Source: Deltaproteobacteria bacterium (lineage in GTDB: Bacteria > Myxococcota_A > UBA9160 > UBA4427). Taken from it: a stretch of DNA of 39,178 nt. Every line of letters begins with the position of its first letter. The stretch's first letter is position 1. The notes below the pieces were generated by a model, which saw nothing but the letters and a program-made list of their open reading frames with translations, had not been told where the DNA came from and searched no databases. Positions 9,636-19,368 of the stretch are shown piece after piece. The DNA lies in the NCBI GenBank assembly GCA_016713665.1, contig JADJOR010000010.1, positions 1 to 39,178 on the forward strand, in the 5' to 3' direction. The position numbers and the translations under genes are program-made.

Positions 9636-10051
9636 CGATCCGGTACCTGCTCGACACGAACGTCCTCTCCGAGGCGATCAAGTCGCACCCGAACCAGAGG
9701 ACACTCGAACGTCTCTCCGAGCACGATGGGGAGCTCGCGACCTGCTCCGTCGTCTGGCATGAGCTGTCGTATGGAGCTGCTCGACTGGCCGCTTCGAAGA
9801 AGCGACGGGCGATCGAGGCCTACCTGGAGGAGGCGGTGCGGAGCACGCTGCCGATCCTTCCCTACGATCAGGAAGCAGCGACCTGGCACGCCAAGGAACG
9901 GGCCCGCCTCTCGAGGAACGGTTTGCCGCCTTCGGCCGCAGACGGTCAAATCGCGGCCATTGCGCACGTGAACGACCTGGTTCTCGTGACCGCGAACGTC
10001 AAGGATTTCCGTCGATTCAAGGATCTCGTCGTCGAGGACTGGTCCCGCTGA
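9632..10051 (+). CDS. vapC: Type II toxin, VapC family PIN-domain ribonuclease
   Basis: A 139-residue PIN protein starting at GTG 9632. It opens with RYLLDTNVLSEAIK, giving the first catalytic aspartate; a central VVWHELSYGA gives the conserved glutamate; ADGQIAAIAHVNDLVLVTAN gives the later aspartates, and DFRRF closes the domain. PIN toxins cleave RNA, usually tRNA or rRNA, with a metal ion bound by these acids; the adjacent antitoxin blocks it. All four acids are present, the reading frame is unbroken, and length is normal for VapC, so this module is the one intact toxin-antitoxin pair in the window. Confidence 0.92.
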   Translation: MTIRYLLDTNVLSEAIKSHPNQRTLERLSEHDGELATCSVVWHELSYGAARLAASKKRRAIEAYLEEAVRSTLPILPYDQEAATWHAKERARLSRNGLPPSAADGQIAAIAHVNDLVLVTANVKDFRRFKDLVVEDWSR

Positions 10052-10497
10052 AACCAGGGATCCTGCGGCCAAGACGAGAGGTTGTTCCGTCGGTCGACCA
10101 TCGTCACGGAGACGAGCCTGCTCCTCTCCCCGCTCACTACGACGCAGCCGCTTCCGAAAAAACGATCAGTCTGCGCCTGAGGTCGGGATCGATTTTCGGC
10201 CGTCATTCGATCCAGATTCGGCTGTCATTCGCATCGGCCCGGTCGATGCACTCAGCGAATGCGCGAATGAAAGTCGAATGTCGAGCGGCGTGATCGGTAC
10301 CCACGATCGCCGGTCCATGAGAACCGAACCGCCGCATGAGCGGCCAGAGACGAAGGCGACGAATGGAGCTTCGTGGGCGCGTTATTCGCGGTCTCTGGTT
10401 CGGATCCGATCGATCGGATCGCCCAACAGCCCGCGAATTCGTGGCATATTCCCGAATAACAAACGTCCCGACCGCGAGTTCGCGCGAGACGAAGACT

Positions 10498-10536
10498 TGG
10501 TGGCGGTGGGGGGAGTCCATCGCGAACCCGTCTCTG
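10498..10536 (-). other. Possible degenerate tRNA/tmRNA 3' end (attachment-site remnant)
   Basis: Read on the minus strand, the segment contains GACGGGTTCG, then GACTCCCCCCACCGCCACCA, which looks like a T-arm (GGTTCG) followed by an acceptor strand ending in CCACCA. The usual form would place five paired bases on each side of a seven-base loop; here a few extra bases seem inserted between the GTTCG and the ACTCC. The rest of a tRNA is not seen. Integrating elements often leave such 3' fragments. Low confidence. Confidence 0.3.
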
Positions 10537-10641
10537 CGCCAGATTCCTGATCTACGGGAAAAAGCAGGAAACTGACGGATTCGGCCAATCTCGGCCAGAA
10601 AACGGCTCTGATTCCTCAGTGATTCCGCGAGCGTAGACCTG

Positions 10642-10669
10642 AATTCCCTGCGATCAGGAACAGGGAATT
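10642..10669. repeat. Perfect 9-bp inverted repeat (hairpin)
   Basis: AATTCCCTG at 10642-10650 pairs perfectly with CAGGGAATT at 10661-10669 around a ten-base loop. The loop itself contains CAGGAA, and related words occur at about 10546, 10565, 10679, 10701 and 10720. No T-tract follows, so it is not an obvious terminator. Confidence 0.6.
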
Positions 10670-10965
10670 TCTCGGCAAACAGGGAAATGATCCTTGGGAT
10701 CAGGAATCGATCTCGCAACCAGGGATTTCGCTCCTGCGTCTCGCGAGACTTCCCGCGCGCTGTCGTCGCAGCGAACGTTCCTTTCAAGAAGGGCGACACC
10801 GTGCCAGCGCGAACTTTGCGATGCACAATCGCCAGGTGAGCCCGGGGCTTGTAGCATCTGCCCGGGTTCGATCTCGCTCGAGGAACCGCGGTGTACCGGC
10901 CTCGGTGGGTTCATCGAAGACTTCGACGATGAGGAGCCAACCAAGTTGGAGACAGAGGAGCCAAC

Positions 10966-11454
10966 ATGGCCACCCGGCGGGGAAGCGCGATCGCCCGACC
11001 GCTTCGAGCCTACGTCGATACATCGGTCTTCGGCGGCGTTCACGATGAGGAGTTCCGGGTCGCGTCCGAGAATTTCTTCAGGGGCGTCCGCGACGGATGG
11101 TTCATCTTGCTCAGTAGCGAGCCGCTGGTGATCGAGATCGGGGGTGCCCCGAAGCGCGTCCAGGACGTCTACGCGAGGCATGAGGCCTACATGTAGCCGA
11201 TCTTCACGACCGAGGAAGCGACCGGGCTCGCGGATGCCTATCTGCGGGCCAAAGTCGTTCCGGCCGCTTCCCACGTGGATGCCCTGCATGTCGCGCTGGC
11301 ATCCGTGGCTCGGGCTGATGTCGTCGTCAGCTGGAATTTCAAACATCTCGTCCAACTCAGGCGGATCCGCGCGTTCCATGCCGTCAATCTATTGCGCGGG
11401 TATCCTCTGATCGAGATCCGATCCCCCCTGGAGGTCATCGATGGCGAAGACTGA
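10966..11454 (+). pseudogene. PIN-domain toxin interrupted by an in-frame TAG
   Basis: One frame runs from ATG 10966 to TGA 11452-11454 (162 residues) with a single internal stop, TAG at 11194-11196; there is no frameshift. Before it comes RPLRAYVDTSVFGGVHDEEF with the first catalytic aspartate and SSEPLVIEIGGAP with the conserved glutamate. After it comes IFTTEEATGLADAYLRA and HVDALHVALASVARADVVVS with WNFKHLVQLRRI, which is the second half of a PIN domain. All catalytic acids are present, so only the nonsense codon inactivates it; a G-to-T change from GAG is the simplest origin, or a base error. The following small gene overlaps its end by 14 bases and looks like its antitoxin, giving a toxin-first order. 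Confidence 0.8.
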
Positions 11455-11656
11455 GCGTGTCGACTGTGTCGAAGTGAAGCGAAAGGCCCAGCGCGGCCTT
11501 CTCGAGGCGCTCGCTGGACGGTCCCCGGCGGATCAGGTGGAAATCCTGCGGCGACTCGCAGAAGAGTCGCCCTTCTGGAAGAAGGTCTCCCGTTCGGAGC
11601 GCAAGCGGCCCGCCCAGTCGACCGCCCGCGCGACGCAGCGCAAGAAGACTGCGTAG
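11441..11656 (+). CDS. Small antitoxin partner of the upstream PIN toxin
   Basis: A 71-residue protein beginning MAKTERVDCVEVKRKAQ. The 'VDCVEMKR.A' start followed by a helix with 'SPADQVEILRRLAEE' is what I know from small genes paired with PIN toxins of this type, where it is taken to be the antitoxin. The C-terminus is strongly basic (KKVSRSERKRPAQ and so on), unlike the usual short acidic tail. Start ATG 11441 lies inside the last codons of the PIN gene (14-base overlap), implying co-translation. The preceding CCTGGAGGT supplies a ribosome binding site. No frameshift. Function is inferred from context. Confidence 0.7.
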   Translation: MAKTERVDCVEVKRKAQRGLLEALAGRSPADQVEILRRLAEESPFWKKVSRSERKRPAQSTARATQRKKTA

Positions 11657-11690
11657 GGCGACGAGCTTCGGTCGCTCCTGAACCGTGGCC

Positions 11691-14098
11691 ATGCCAATGT
11701 CGAATGGTCCCGATCTTCGGCGTCGGATCGATCGCGAGACCCGGCGCATTGACCGACTCTCCGCGCTTCGTTCCGAAGCGGAGAGGCGTCTCTCCTCGCT
11801 GACGGATGAGCTACGGCGCATCGAATCAGATCCGCCAGCCGACCCCGATCGGTCCGCGAGCAGGACCGATCGATCGAATCAGGAAAAGATCGACCTGTTT
11901 CGGTCCCTTTTTCGCGGTCGCAGCGACGTCTTCCCTCGGCATTGGCGGAACGCGAAGACGGGGGCTCAGGGCTACTCGCCGGCATGCGGGAACGAATGGA
12001 TTGCCGGAGTCTGCGAAAAGCCGCGCGTGAAATGCGGCGAGTGCCCCACCCAGGCCTTTCTTCCCTGACGGACAAGGTCGTGCTCGACCACCTCCAGGGG
12101 CGCCATGTGATCGGCCTTTATCCACTCCTCCCGGACGACACGTGCTGGCTTCTCGCCGGCGACTTCGACGAGGGCGATTGGATGGCCGACGTCACCGCAT
12201 TTCGAGATGCCTGCGAGGAGGCGGGCGTCGATCCCGCCATCGAGCGATCGCGATCGGGCAACGGGGGCCACGCCTGGTTCTTCTTCTCCGCCCCGATTCC
12301 GGCCGGCGTCGCGCGGCGATTCGCGACTCAGCTCCTGACCGAAACGATGAATCGTCGTCATGGCCTCTCCTTGAGCTCCTACGACCGACTCTTCCCCAAT
12401 CAGGACACGATGCCTCGAGGCGGATTCGGCAACCTGATCGCCCTGCCCCTCCAGCATGAAACAAGGCAGGTCGGGAACACGCTCTTCATCGACCGCGATG
12501 GCATCCCCCATCCCGATCAATGGGAGTATCTCGATTCGATCTCGCGGTCGACCCCGAAACCGTTGCCGCGATCGCCGGGGATGCGGCCGAGAATCGCAAT
12601 GGAATCGGACTCCCCGGCTTCGACGAGCGCGACGACGACACCCATCAACCCTGGATCCCTCGACCACGGACCGGGGATCTCAAGGCGCGCCTCGCCGACA
12701 CACGGCCGCCTCGCATCCAGGCCGTGCTCGCAGGTCGCATCTTCGTCGAGAAGGCAGGTATCCCGTCACCACTTCTCAACGCGATCAAGCGACTCGCCGC
12801 TTTCCAGAATCCCGACTTCTACCAGAAGCAATCGCTCAGGCTCTCGACCGCGCGCACTCCCCGCGTCATCGGATGCGCCGAAGATCTCGCTCACCATCTC
12901 GCTCTCCCCCGTGGCTGCCTCGCGCCCTTGTCGGAGCTCGTCCATTCGCTGGACATCGATCTCGACGTTCGTGACGAACGTTGCTCGGAGAGCCGATCGA
13001 CGTCGAATTCCACGTGAGCTCGATCCCGAGCAACGAATCGCTTCCGACCGCGTCCTCCTTCACGACGTCGGCATCCTGGTCGCCCGCCCGGCCCGGCAAG
13101 ACCGTCGTCGGCGTCCACCTGATCGCCCAGCGAGCGCGCAGCACGCTCGTGCTCGTCCATCGCACGCCTCTGCTCGAGCAGTGGCGTCAGCAGATCTCAT
13201 CGTTTCCTCGGGCTTCCGATTCGCGAGATCGGAGCGGTCGGCGCCGGCAAGCGGCGCATCACCGGCCGGATCGACGTGGCGATGATCCAGAGTCTCGCGG
13301 GGCGACGATTCAGCCGAACTGCTGGCTCGTTATGGACACGTCATCGTCGACGAGTGCCACCACTTCCGGCCGTCTCGTTCGAGCGGGTGATGAACGCGGT
13401 GTCGGCCCAATTCGTGACGGGGCTGACGGCGACGCCGAAGCGAAGAGACGGCCACCATCCGATCCCCTCCACTACCAGCTGGGTCCCGTTCGCCATACCG
13501 CGAGCGATCGATCGCGCACCCGCCGGAGTCATCCTGCCCGGGTCCTCGAGGTCCGCGAGACCGACTTTCGGGTCGAGAGCATCGACGATCGCATGGGCAT
13601 CCAGGAGATCCACTCGCCTTTTGCGCCGATGCAGACCGCAACCAGATGATCGTCCAGACGTCCTCGCCTCACTCGAACGGGGGTCCTGCCCGCTGGTTCT
13701 CACCGAGCGACGCGACCACCTCGAGATTCTCACCGATCACCTTCGTCACTCAGGCGCGAGAGTCGTCGTCCTCCGCGGCGGCATGACGGCCCGCGAGAGA
13801 AGGGCCGAGGAGACGCCGCCTCGAAAACTCGCCAACGGATCGCCTGGTCGTGCTGGCAACGGGCCGCTTCGCAGGAGAGGCTTCGACGATGCGCGGCTGG
13901 ATCGGCTCTTCCTGACGATGCCCATCTCCTGGAAGGGGACGGTCGTTCAATATGCCGGGCGATTGCATCGCACATCCCGGAAAGACGGAAGTCCGGATCG
14001 TGGATTACCTGGATTCGGCCGTGCCGGTCCTCGCGCGGATGTTTCAGAAGCGCCTTCGAAGCTACGCGGCGCTGGAGTACTCGCGCACGATTGGATGA
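11691..14098 (+). CDS. TOTE conflict system primase-helicase fusion, frameshifted
   Basis: About 800 residues. A short coiled-coil leader (DRETRRIDRLSALRSEAERR) is followed by EKIDLFRSLFRGRSDVFPRH, a zinc-like cysteine set in ACGNEWIAGVCEKPRVKCGE, and the archaeo-eukaryotic primase core with LLAGDFDEGDW (metal-binding acids), ERSRSGNGGHAWFFFS and YDRLFPNQDTMPRGGFGNLI. A middle domain has RLAAFQNPDFYQKQSLRLS. The C-terminal half is an SF2 helicase: a P-loop PGKTVVG near 13100, VIVDECHHF as the DECH box, QFVTGLTATPKR as motif III, and VLATGRFAGEGFDDARLDRL plus QYAGRLHRT as motifs V and VI. Proteins of this layout are labelled TOTE conflict system primase in domain databases. Frameshifts lie near 12062 (a C lost from a run), 12545, 12985-13110, 13210, 13310, 13450-13640, 13815 and 13970. 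Start may be GTG 11685 or ATG 11691. Likely role: anti-invader nucleic-acid processing. Confidence 0.85.
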
Positions 14099-14107
14099 GA
14101 TGATCCC

Positions 14108-16866
14108 TTGCGTAAACCCTTGCGTGAACGGAGCAGACGCGATTCGCTTTCGCGCGACCCCGAAGCGATGAGGAACGGCGCCTTGCGCACGAAGCCTGCT
14201 TCCCGTCTCACACTCCACGACCGTCTTTCCCATTTGAGCCATGCGCAGGCCTGCCGTCTTCTCGGCCCGCGCGGAGCGGCGCTACTGCGGGAAGGCGGAG
14301 CGTTCGAGATCGAAATCGACGAGCAGGTTCGGTTGGACGAGGAGCGCTTCGTCCTCGATCTACCGGGCGCTCGCGTCTCCATCACGCTGGCGAGTGACGG
14401 CCGCCTCGGCCTCGGCGCCGCATGCAGCGCTTGTCGGGACGCCTGTTTTCATGTCGGCGCTGCGTACTCGCTCATCCTCGAAGAGAAGCTGGCCCTTGGC
14501 CTCGCCGTCCCGCCTCCAGAACGGACGCCAGCGACACGCCTCTCGGAGAGCGAACTCGCAGCACGCGGGCGCGAAGAGCGGCGCGAGCGTGCCCTCCGCG
14601 AGCGAATGCGAGTCCGCGCCCTCGATGATTCCCGACCTTGGAGCGACTACACCGTCACGAGCGCTGCAACCGGTCGTACCTATCGGGTCGCGCTTCGGGG
14701 TCTCGAAGACGGCCTCTCGTACTGCACGTGTCCCGACTTCAGGAAGAACAGGCTCGGGACCTGCAAGCACATCTTGAAGGTCCAGGAGCGCGTGCGGCGG
14801 AAGTTCTCGAGCGCAGCACTGCGTCGGCCCTATCGACGCCGGGAATTTTCGGTCTACCTGAAGTACGGACCGAGCAGGGAGCTTCGGCTCGGATTGCCCG
14901 ATCGGGATTTCGCGCCGGATGTCGAACGAATCGTCGCGCCCTTGCGCAGCCGCCCGAGTAAGGATGCCGCCGATCTGCTTCGGCGAATCCGACGGCTCGA
15001 GCAGCTCGGTCATCCGGTCACGGTGTATCCAGACGCGGAGGAGCATCTCCAGGAGCAGCTTCGGCGCTCACGCATCGCCAAGCTCGTCGTCGAGATCCGG
15101 GCGGATCCTGCAGGCCACCCCCTTCGCAAGAACCTCCTCGACGTCGAGCTCCTGCCCTATCAGCTCGACGGGATCGCCTTCGCTGCGGGAGCCGGGCGTG
15201 CCGTCCTTGCCGACGAGATGGGGCTCGGCAAGACGATGCAGGGCATCGGACTGGCCGAGCTGCTGCGGCGCGAGGCGGGAATCGAACGTGTGCTCATCGT
15301 CTGCCCGGCGAGCCTCAAGTCCCAGTGGCGCCGGGAGATCGAGCGCGCTTGCTCGGCATCCTGCCAGATCGTGCTGGGAGGCGCGCGCGAACGGATCGCG
15401 CAGTATCGGAGCGCCTGCTTCTTCACGATCGCGAACTACGAGCAGGTCGTCCGCGACGTCGAAGCGATCGAGTCGGCGCGATTCGACTTGATCGTGCTCG
15501 ACGAAGCGCAGCGCATCAAGAACTGGGAGGCCAAGACCAGTCGTGCGCTGAAGGCCCTCCGCTCCCGCTTCGCCCTGGCACTCACCGGGACGCCTCTCGA
15601 GAACCGGATCGACGAGCTCTACTCCGTCGTCGAGTTCGTGGACGAGCACCGCCTCGGTCCTGCGCCGAATTTCTACAATCGCCACCGCACCCAGAGCGAA
15701 ACGGGCCGAGTGATGGGCTACGAGGGCCTCGCGGAGCTTCGTCATGCGCTCGAACCGGTCCTGCTGCGGCGAACGCGTGCTTCGATCCGCCAGGAGCTGC
15801 CTCCCCGCACGACCGAGATCGTCCGCATCACGCCGACCGAACAGCAGTTGAGCCATCACCGCGGCTACATGCAGACCGTCGCGGCCGTCCTTCGCAAGCG
15901 CCACATCAGCGAGATGGACCTGTTGCGCCTCCGCAAGGCCCTGCTCGGCGCCCGACTTTCGGCCAACTCGACCGCGCTCGTCGACAAGCGACTGCCCGGT
16001 CATTCGAGCAAGCTCGACCGTCTCGAAGAGATCCTGCGCGAGCTCCTTCAGGAGAAGGACCGCAAGATCGTTCTCTTTTCCGAGTGGACGTCCATGTTGG
16101 ACCTCATCGAGACACGCCTCCCCGAATCGAAGGACCGATTCGTCCGGCTCGACGGCCGGGTGCAGCAGCGTCGGCGCCAGGCCCTGGTCGACGCGTTTTC
16201 CACGGACCCGAATCGCTCGCTCTTCCTGACCACGAACGCCGGCGCGACCGGCCTCAATCTCCAGGCGGCGGATACCGTCATCAACGTCGACCTCCCTGGA
16301 ATCCAGCGCTGCTCGAACAACGCATCGCCCGCGCGCACCGAATGGGTCAGAAGCGGCCCGTGCAAGTGTTCGTCCTCGTCAGCGAAGCGACGCTCGAGGA
16401 GCAGCTTCTCGGAACACTCGCCGCCAAACACGAGCTCGCCCAGGCGGTTCTCGACCCGGATTCGGAGGTCGAGGCCGTCGACCTGACGAGCAACGTCGAA
16501 GAGCTTCGAGGCCGACTCGAGGTGTTGATCGGCGCTCGGCCCGATGCCGCGGACGACGCGCGTGAGCGCACTCTGCGCGGAGGGGAGCGCGAGCGCGAGA
16601 CCGAGGCACGGCGTCAGCGCATCGCCACGGCCGGTGGAGCGCTCGTCGGCGCGGCCTTCACGTTTCTCTCCGAGCTGCTCCCCGCCGACGACGCGCGGCC
16701 TGGCGCCAACGCCCTCACCGACCTCGTCCGCAAGCAGCTCGGCGAATGTCTCGAGGAGGACGCCTCGGGACGCCCGCGCCTCACCGTCGTCCTTCCCGAC
16801 CACACCGCACTCGACGCCCTTGCGCGCTCGCTCGGTCAGCTCCTCGCGGAGCGAGGTTCGGCGTGA
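14108..16866 (+). CDS. SWIM zinc finger plus SNF2-family DEAD/DEAH helicase, one frameshift
   Basis: About 919 residues. The N-terminal third carries a SWIM zinc-binding motif, CxCx(n)CxH, in YCTCPDFRKNRLGTCKHIL, which binds DNA or protein. The SNF2 ATPase follows: LLPYQLDGIAFAAGAGRAVL, the Walker A site DEMGLGKTMQG, VLIVCPASLKSQWRREIE, the Walker B box IVLDEAQRIKN, LALTGTPLENRIDELYS and the C-terminal lobe with KIVLFSEWTSMLDLIE, LDGRVQQRRRQALVDAF and NAGATGLNLQAADTVINVDL. One C missing from a run near 16291 shifts the frame; restoring it gives DLPWNPALLEQRIARAHRMG then QKRPVQVFVLVSE, motif VI. Start is TTG 14108 or ATG 14168. It begins nine bases after the primase-helicase stop, so they form one operon and probably one system. 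Remodels or translocates DNA; the target is unknown. Confidence 0.9.
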
Positions 16867-16947
16867 AGACGGTCGTGGCCCATCGCCGATTCTGGCATGG
16901 TCTAGCGACGTGAAGTCAGGCGCTTGGATCGAGAAACGGGGTCACCG

Positions 16948-17663
16948 ATGCCTAGAGTCAAGACCACGCACGGGCAAAGGGCCGAGACGTCTACGACACC
17001 CCGAACTATTCCGTAGCCGAGGTCGCTGGTTTCCTTTTCATACCGACGGCGACGTTGCGGTCAGGGTCCGGAAGGAATTATCCCACCGCAGCCGGCACGA
17101 AGCGCTTTCGCCCCATCATCCGAACGTCATCCGACCGCCCCGTGCTTCTCAGCTTCCGAAACGTCGTCGAGGCGCACGTCCTGTCCGCGATCCGTCGCGA
17201 GCACGGCGTCGAGCTTCGCGAGGTCCGCAGCGCGCTGGACTACGTGGGCCGCGAGTTCGGCTCCGACCACCCGCTGGCCGATCACGAGTTCCAGACGGAC
17301 GGAATCCATCTGTTCGTGGAAAGGTACGGCCGCCTCGTCAATGCATCCGAAGAAGGGCAGATCGCGATGCGCGAGCTGCTCCAGGCTCACCTGCGACGCG
17401 TCGATCGCAACCCGTCCGGCGTTCCGATTCGTCTGTACCCGTTCACTCGATTCCGGTCCACCGACGAGCCTCGCTCCGTCGCCATCGACCCGATGGTCGC
17501 ATTCGGGCGCCCGGTGCTGATCGGGACGGGAATTCCCACTGAGGTCGTTGCCGATCGCTTCAATGCAGGCGAATCGATCGACGAGCTCGCAGCGGACTAC
17601 GGACGGACCCGTGGCGAGATCGAGGAAGCGATCCGGTTCGAGCGACACGCCGAAGCCGCCTGA
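16948..17663 (+). CDS. DUF433 antitoxin, VapB45-like, one frameshift near start
   Basis: About 238 residues. After a frameshift near 16972 it reads KGRDVYDTPNYSVAEVAGFL then IPTATLR, a MerR-like helix-turn-helix, followed by LLSFRNVVEAHVLSAIRREH and VELREVRSALDYVGREFG. The C-terminal domain is DUF433: SVAIDPMVAFGRPVLIGTGI then PTEVVADRFNAGESIDELAA and DYGRTRGEIEEAIRFE. Size and domain order match the antitoxin VapB45 of Mycobacterium tuberculosis, which pairs with the PIN-like toxin VapC45. The gene directly downstream is such a toxin. The antitoxin would bind both the toxin and its own promoter. ATG 16948 is the best start but is in another frame, so the first 10 residues are provisional. 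Confidence 0.8.
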
Positions 17664-17667
17664 TCGT

Positions 17668-18049
17668 CTGATCTATTTCATCGATCGTTGCCTCGGCAAA
17701 CACGCGTTTCCACGTCCGTTGATCGACGCCGGCCTGCTGGTCGAGCTTCACGACGATCATTTCGCGCCGGACTGTCGGGACGAGGAATGGCTGGCTGAGG
17801 TCGGTCGCCGCGGCTGATCGTGATCACACGCGACTTGCGGATCCGATACCGAGTCGTGGAACGGAAGCCGTGCTCGCGAACGGCGTTCGGAATCACTCAC
17901 AGCTCGCCGACGATCGGCGGAGGATCTGGGAAGGGCGTTTGCTGCCGCTGCCGGAACCTGCCGAGCGCTTCATCCAGCGTACGCCGTGACCCTTCATTGC
18001 GACGATGAGCGGCAGCGGAGAATTGAAACTCGTGGGGGAGCGGATCTAG
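17668..18049 (+). pseudogene. VapC45-like PIN-type toxin, broken by a frameshift and a stop
   Basis: The reading is LIYFIDRCLGKHAFPRPLID, LLVELHDDHFAPDCRDEEWL and AEVGRRG, then (after one lost G near 17816) WIVITRDLRIRYRVVE. Further frames read VLANGVRNHSQLADDR and LLPLPEPAERFIQRTP, where a TGA at 17988-17990 cuts the frame; beyond it the same frame continues PFIATMSGSGELKLVGERI to TAG 18049. The complete reading would be about 127 residues, close to VapC45 (138). The TGA could be GGA changed by one base, giving RTPGPFIAT. Start codon unclear (CTG 17668 is possible). No start ATG is visible. It follows the antitoxin directly. Whether the two breaks are real or errors cannot be decided here. 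Confidence 0.65.
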
Positions 18050-18276
18050 CCTGGCAGGGCAGCGCTCTTCCGTGAGGGCCGCCTCAGCCGGGAAAGTCCG
18101 CGAGCATTGCACCGGGTCCAGCGAATCCGTGTTTTCGAATCCGTGAACCCGCTTCGCCTCTATCCCATAGCAATCCACATACTCGTCGAGCTTTAGTCGA
18201 TCCACGCTTCGACTGATGATCGGAACTGATCGCGGGGACCGAGCTTGGCACCGTCCGAGATCAAGCTAGCTTCGTG

Positions 18277-19352
18277 ATGATGCTGCCGCTCCCGATCCAG
18301 TTCCTCATGTTCACGCTTGCAGGCTGGGTGAGCCGACATCAGCAGCAGATGATCGAGTATCTCATGGCCGAGAACTACGCGCTTCGAGAGCGGCTCGGCG
18401 GAAGACGGATTCAATTCACGGACGCGCAACGCCGCCGGCTTGCCCGCGCGGCGAAGCCGCTCGGAAGGCGGCGTCTTCTCGAGCTGGCTCCGATCGTGAC
18501 TCCCGATACGCTGCTCGGTGGTACCGAGAGCTTATCGCTCAGAAGTATGACGGAAGCGCGAGGCGAGCCGCGGGGCGTCCGCGCGTTGCCGGCGAGATTC
18601 AGGATCTCGTCGTGCGGATGGCGATCGAAAACCCGCGATGGGGCTATACGCGAATCCAGGGCGCCCTCTCGAATCTCGGATTCACGGTCGGTCGCAATAC
18701 CATCCGACGGATTCTCATCGAACAGGGAATCGATCCGGCCGGCCATCGAACGACCACCTGGAGCATGTTTCTGAAGGCTCACTGGGGCGCGATTGCGGCC
18801 ACGGACTTCTTCTCCATCGAAGTAATCACCGGCGGGGACTCGTCCGCCACATGGTGCTCTTCGTGACCGATCTGAAGACGCGCCGAATCGAGATCGCGGG
18901 CGTCATCGCCTGCACCGGATGGCCCTGGATGAGTCAGATTGCGCGCAACCTGACGGATTGCCGACGACGGATTCCTCCGAGAGAGCCGCTTCCTGATCCA
19001 CGACCGCGACCCACTCTTCACGAGGCAGTTTCGGGCGACGCTACGGGAAGCGGGAACTGAACCGATCCGTCTTCCGAGCCACAGCCCGAACCTCAACGCG
19101 TATGCGGAGCGATTCGTCCGGTCGATCAAGTCGGAGTGCTTGGGACAGATCATTCCACTGGGAGAGCGACACCTTCGCCATCTCGTTCGCGAATACACCG
19201 AGCACTATCACCACGAACGGAATCATCAGGGGATCGGAAATCGTCTCATAACGCCTAGCGCCGGACACCCTGGTGGAGGGGCAAGATCAGGTGCAGGGAG
19301 CGGATTGGAGGGTTGCTTCGGTACACAGTCGAGCGGCGCAGTGCTCGGCTGA
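18277..19352 (+). mobile_element. Integrase/transposase gene (rve core, DDE), frameshifted copy A
   Basis: Starts at ATG 18277 (GTG 18274 also possible) with a hydrophobic N-terminus and LAGWVSRHQQQMIEYLMAEN then RRIQFTDAQRRRLARAAKPL. One lost C near 18525 shifts the frame; the rest reads LVVRMAIENPRWGYTRIQGA and LGFTVGRNTIRRILIEQGID. The catalytic core has D in IAATDFFSIEV, D in FLIHDRDPLFTRQF, and E in AYAERFVRSIKSECL, the DDE triad of the retroviral integrase fold. It ends with HHERNHQGIGNRLI. Further frameshifts lie near 18830, 18920-18980 and 19270. The normal stop TAG seen in the second copy is CAG here. It resembles widespread stand-alone 'integrase core' genes; terminal inverted repeats are not obvious. 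Confidence 0.8.
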
Positions 19353-19368
19353 GTTTTGGAACACTACG
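19279..19368 (+). repeat. 90-bp direct repeat, copy 1 (integrase 3' end and flank)
   Basis: This stretch and 19720-19810 match with about eight differences by eye. It covers the last codons of the integrase and about 25 bases past the position of the copy-B stop, ending at a shared GAGTTTTGGAAC(A/G)CTACG. Downstream of that point the copies differ, so the shared end may be the boundary of the mobile unit. Confidence 0.8.

Larger units (their letters stand above)
10052..10965. other. Long non-coding stretch with tRNA-like remnant and repeated CAGGRA words
   Basis: No convincing gene is found between the VapC stop and the next PIN gene. A 207-codon minus frame (10203-10826) stays open, but it has no recognisable domain and contains the structures below. 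The stretch holds a possible degenerate tRNA or tmRNA 3' end (10498-10536), a 9-bp hairpin (10642-10669), and many copies of the words CAGGGA, CAGGAA and their complements between about 10545 and 10725. Base composition is lower in GC than the neighbours by eye. Confidence 0.5.

Noticed and set aside
10203..10826. A 207-codon minus-strand frame
   Set aside because: No domain, unusual arginine/serine content, and it runs through the hairpin, the repeated CAGGRA words and the tRNA-like remnant.
17897..18205. A 102-codon minus-strand frame after the VapC45-like toxin
   Set aside because: Overlaps the conserved C-terminal codons of the toxin on the other strand and shows no motif.
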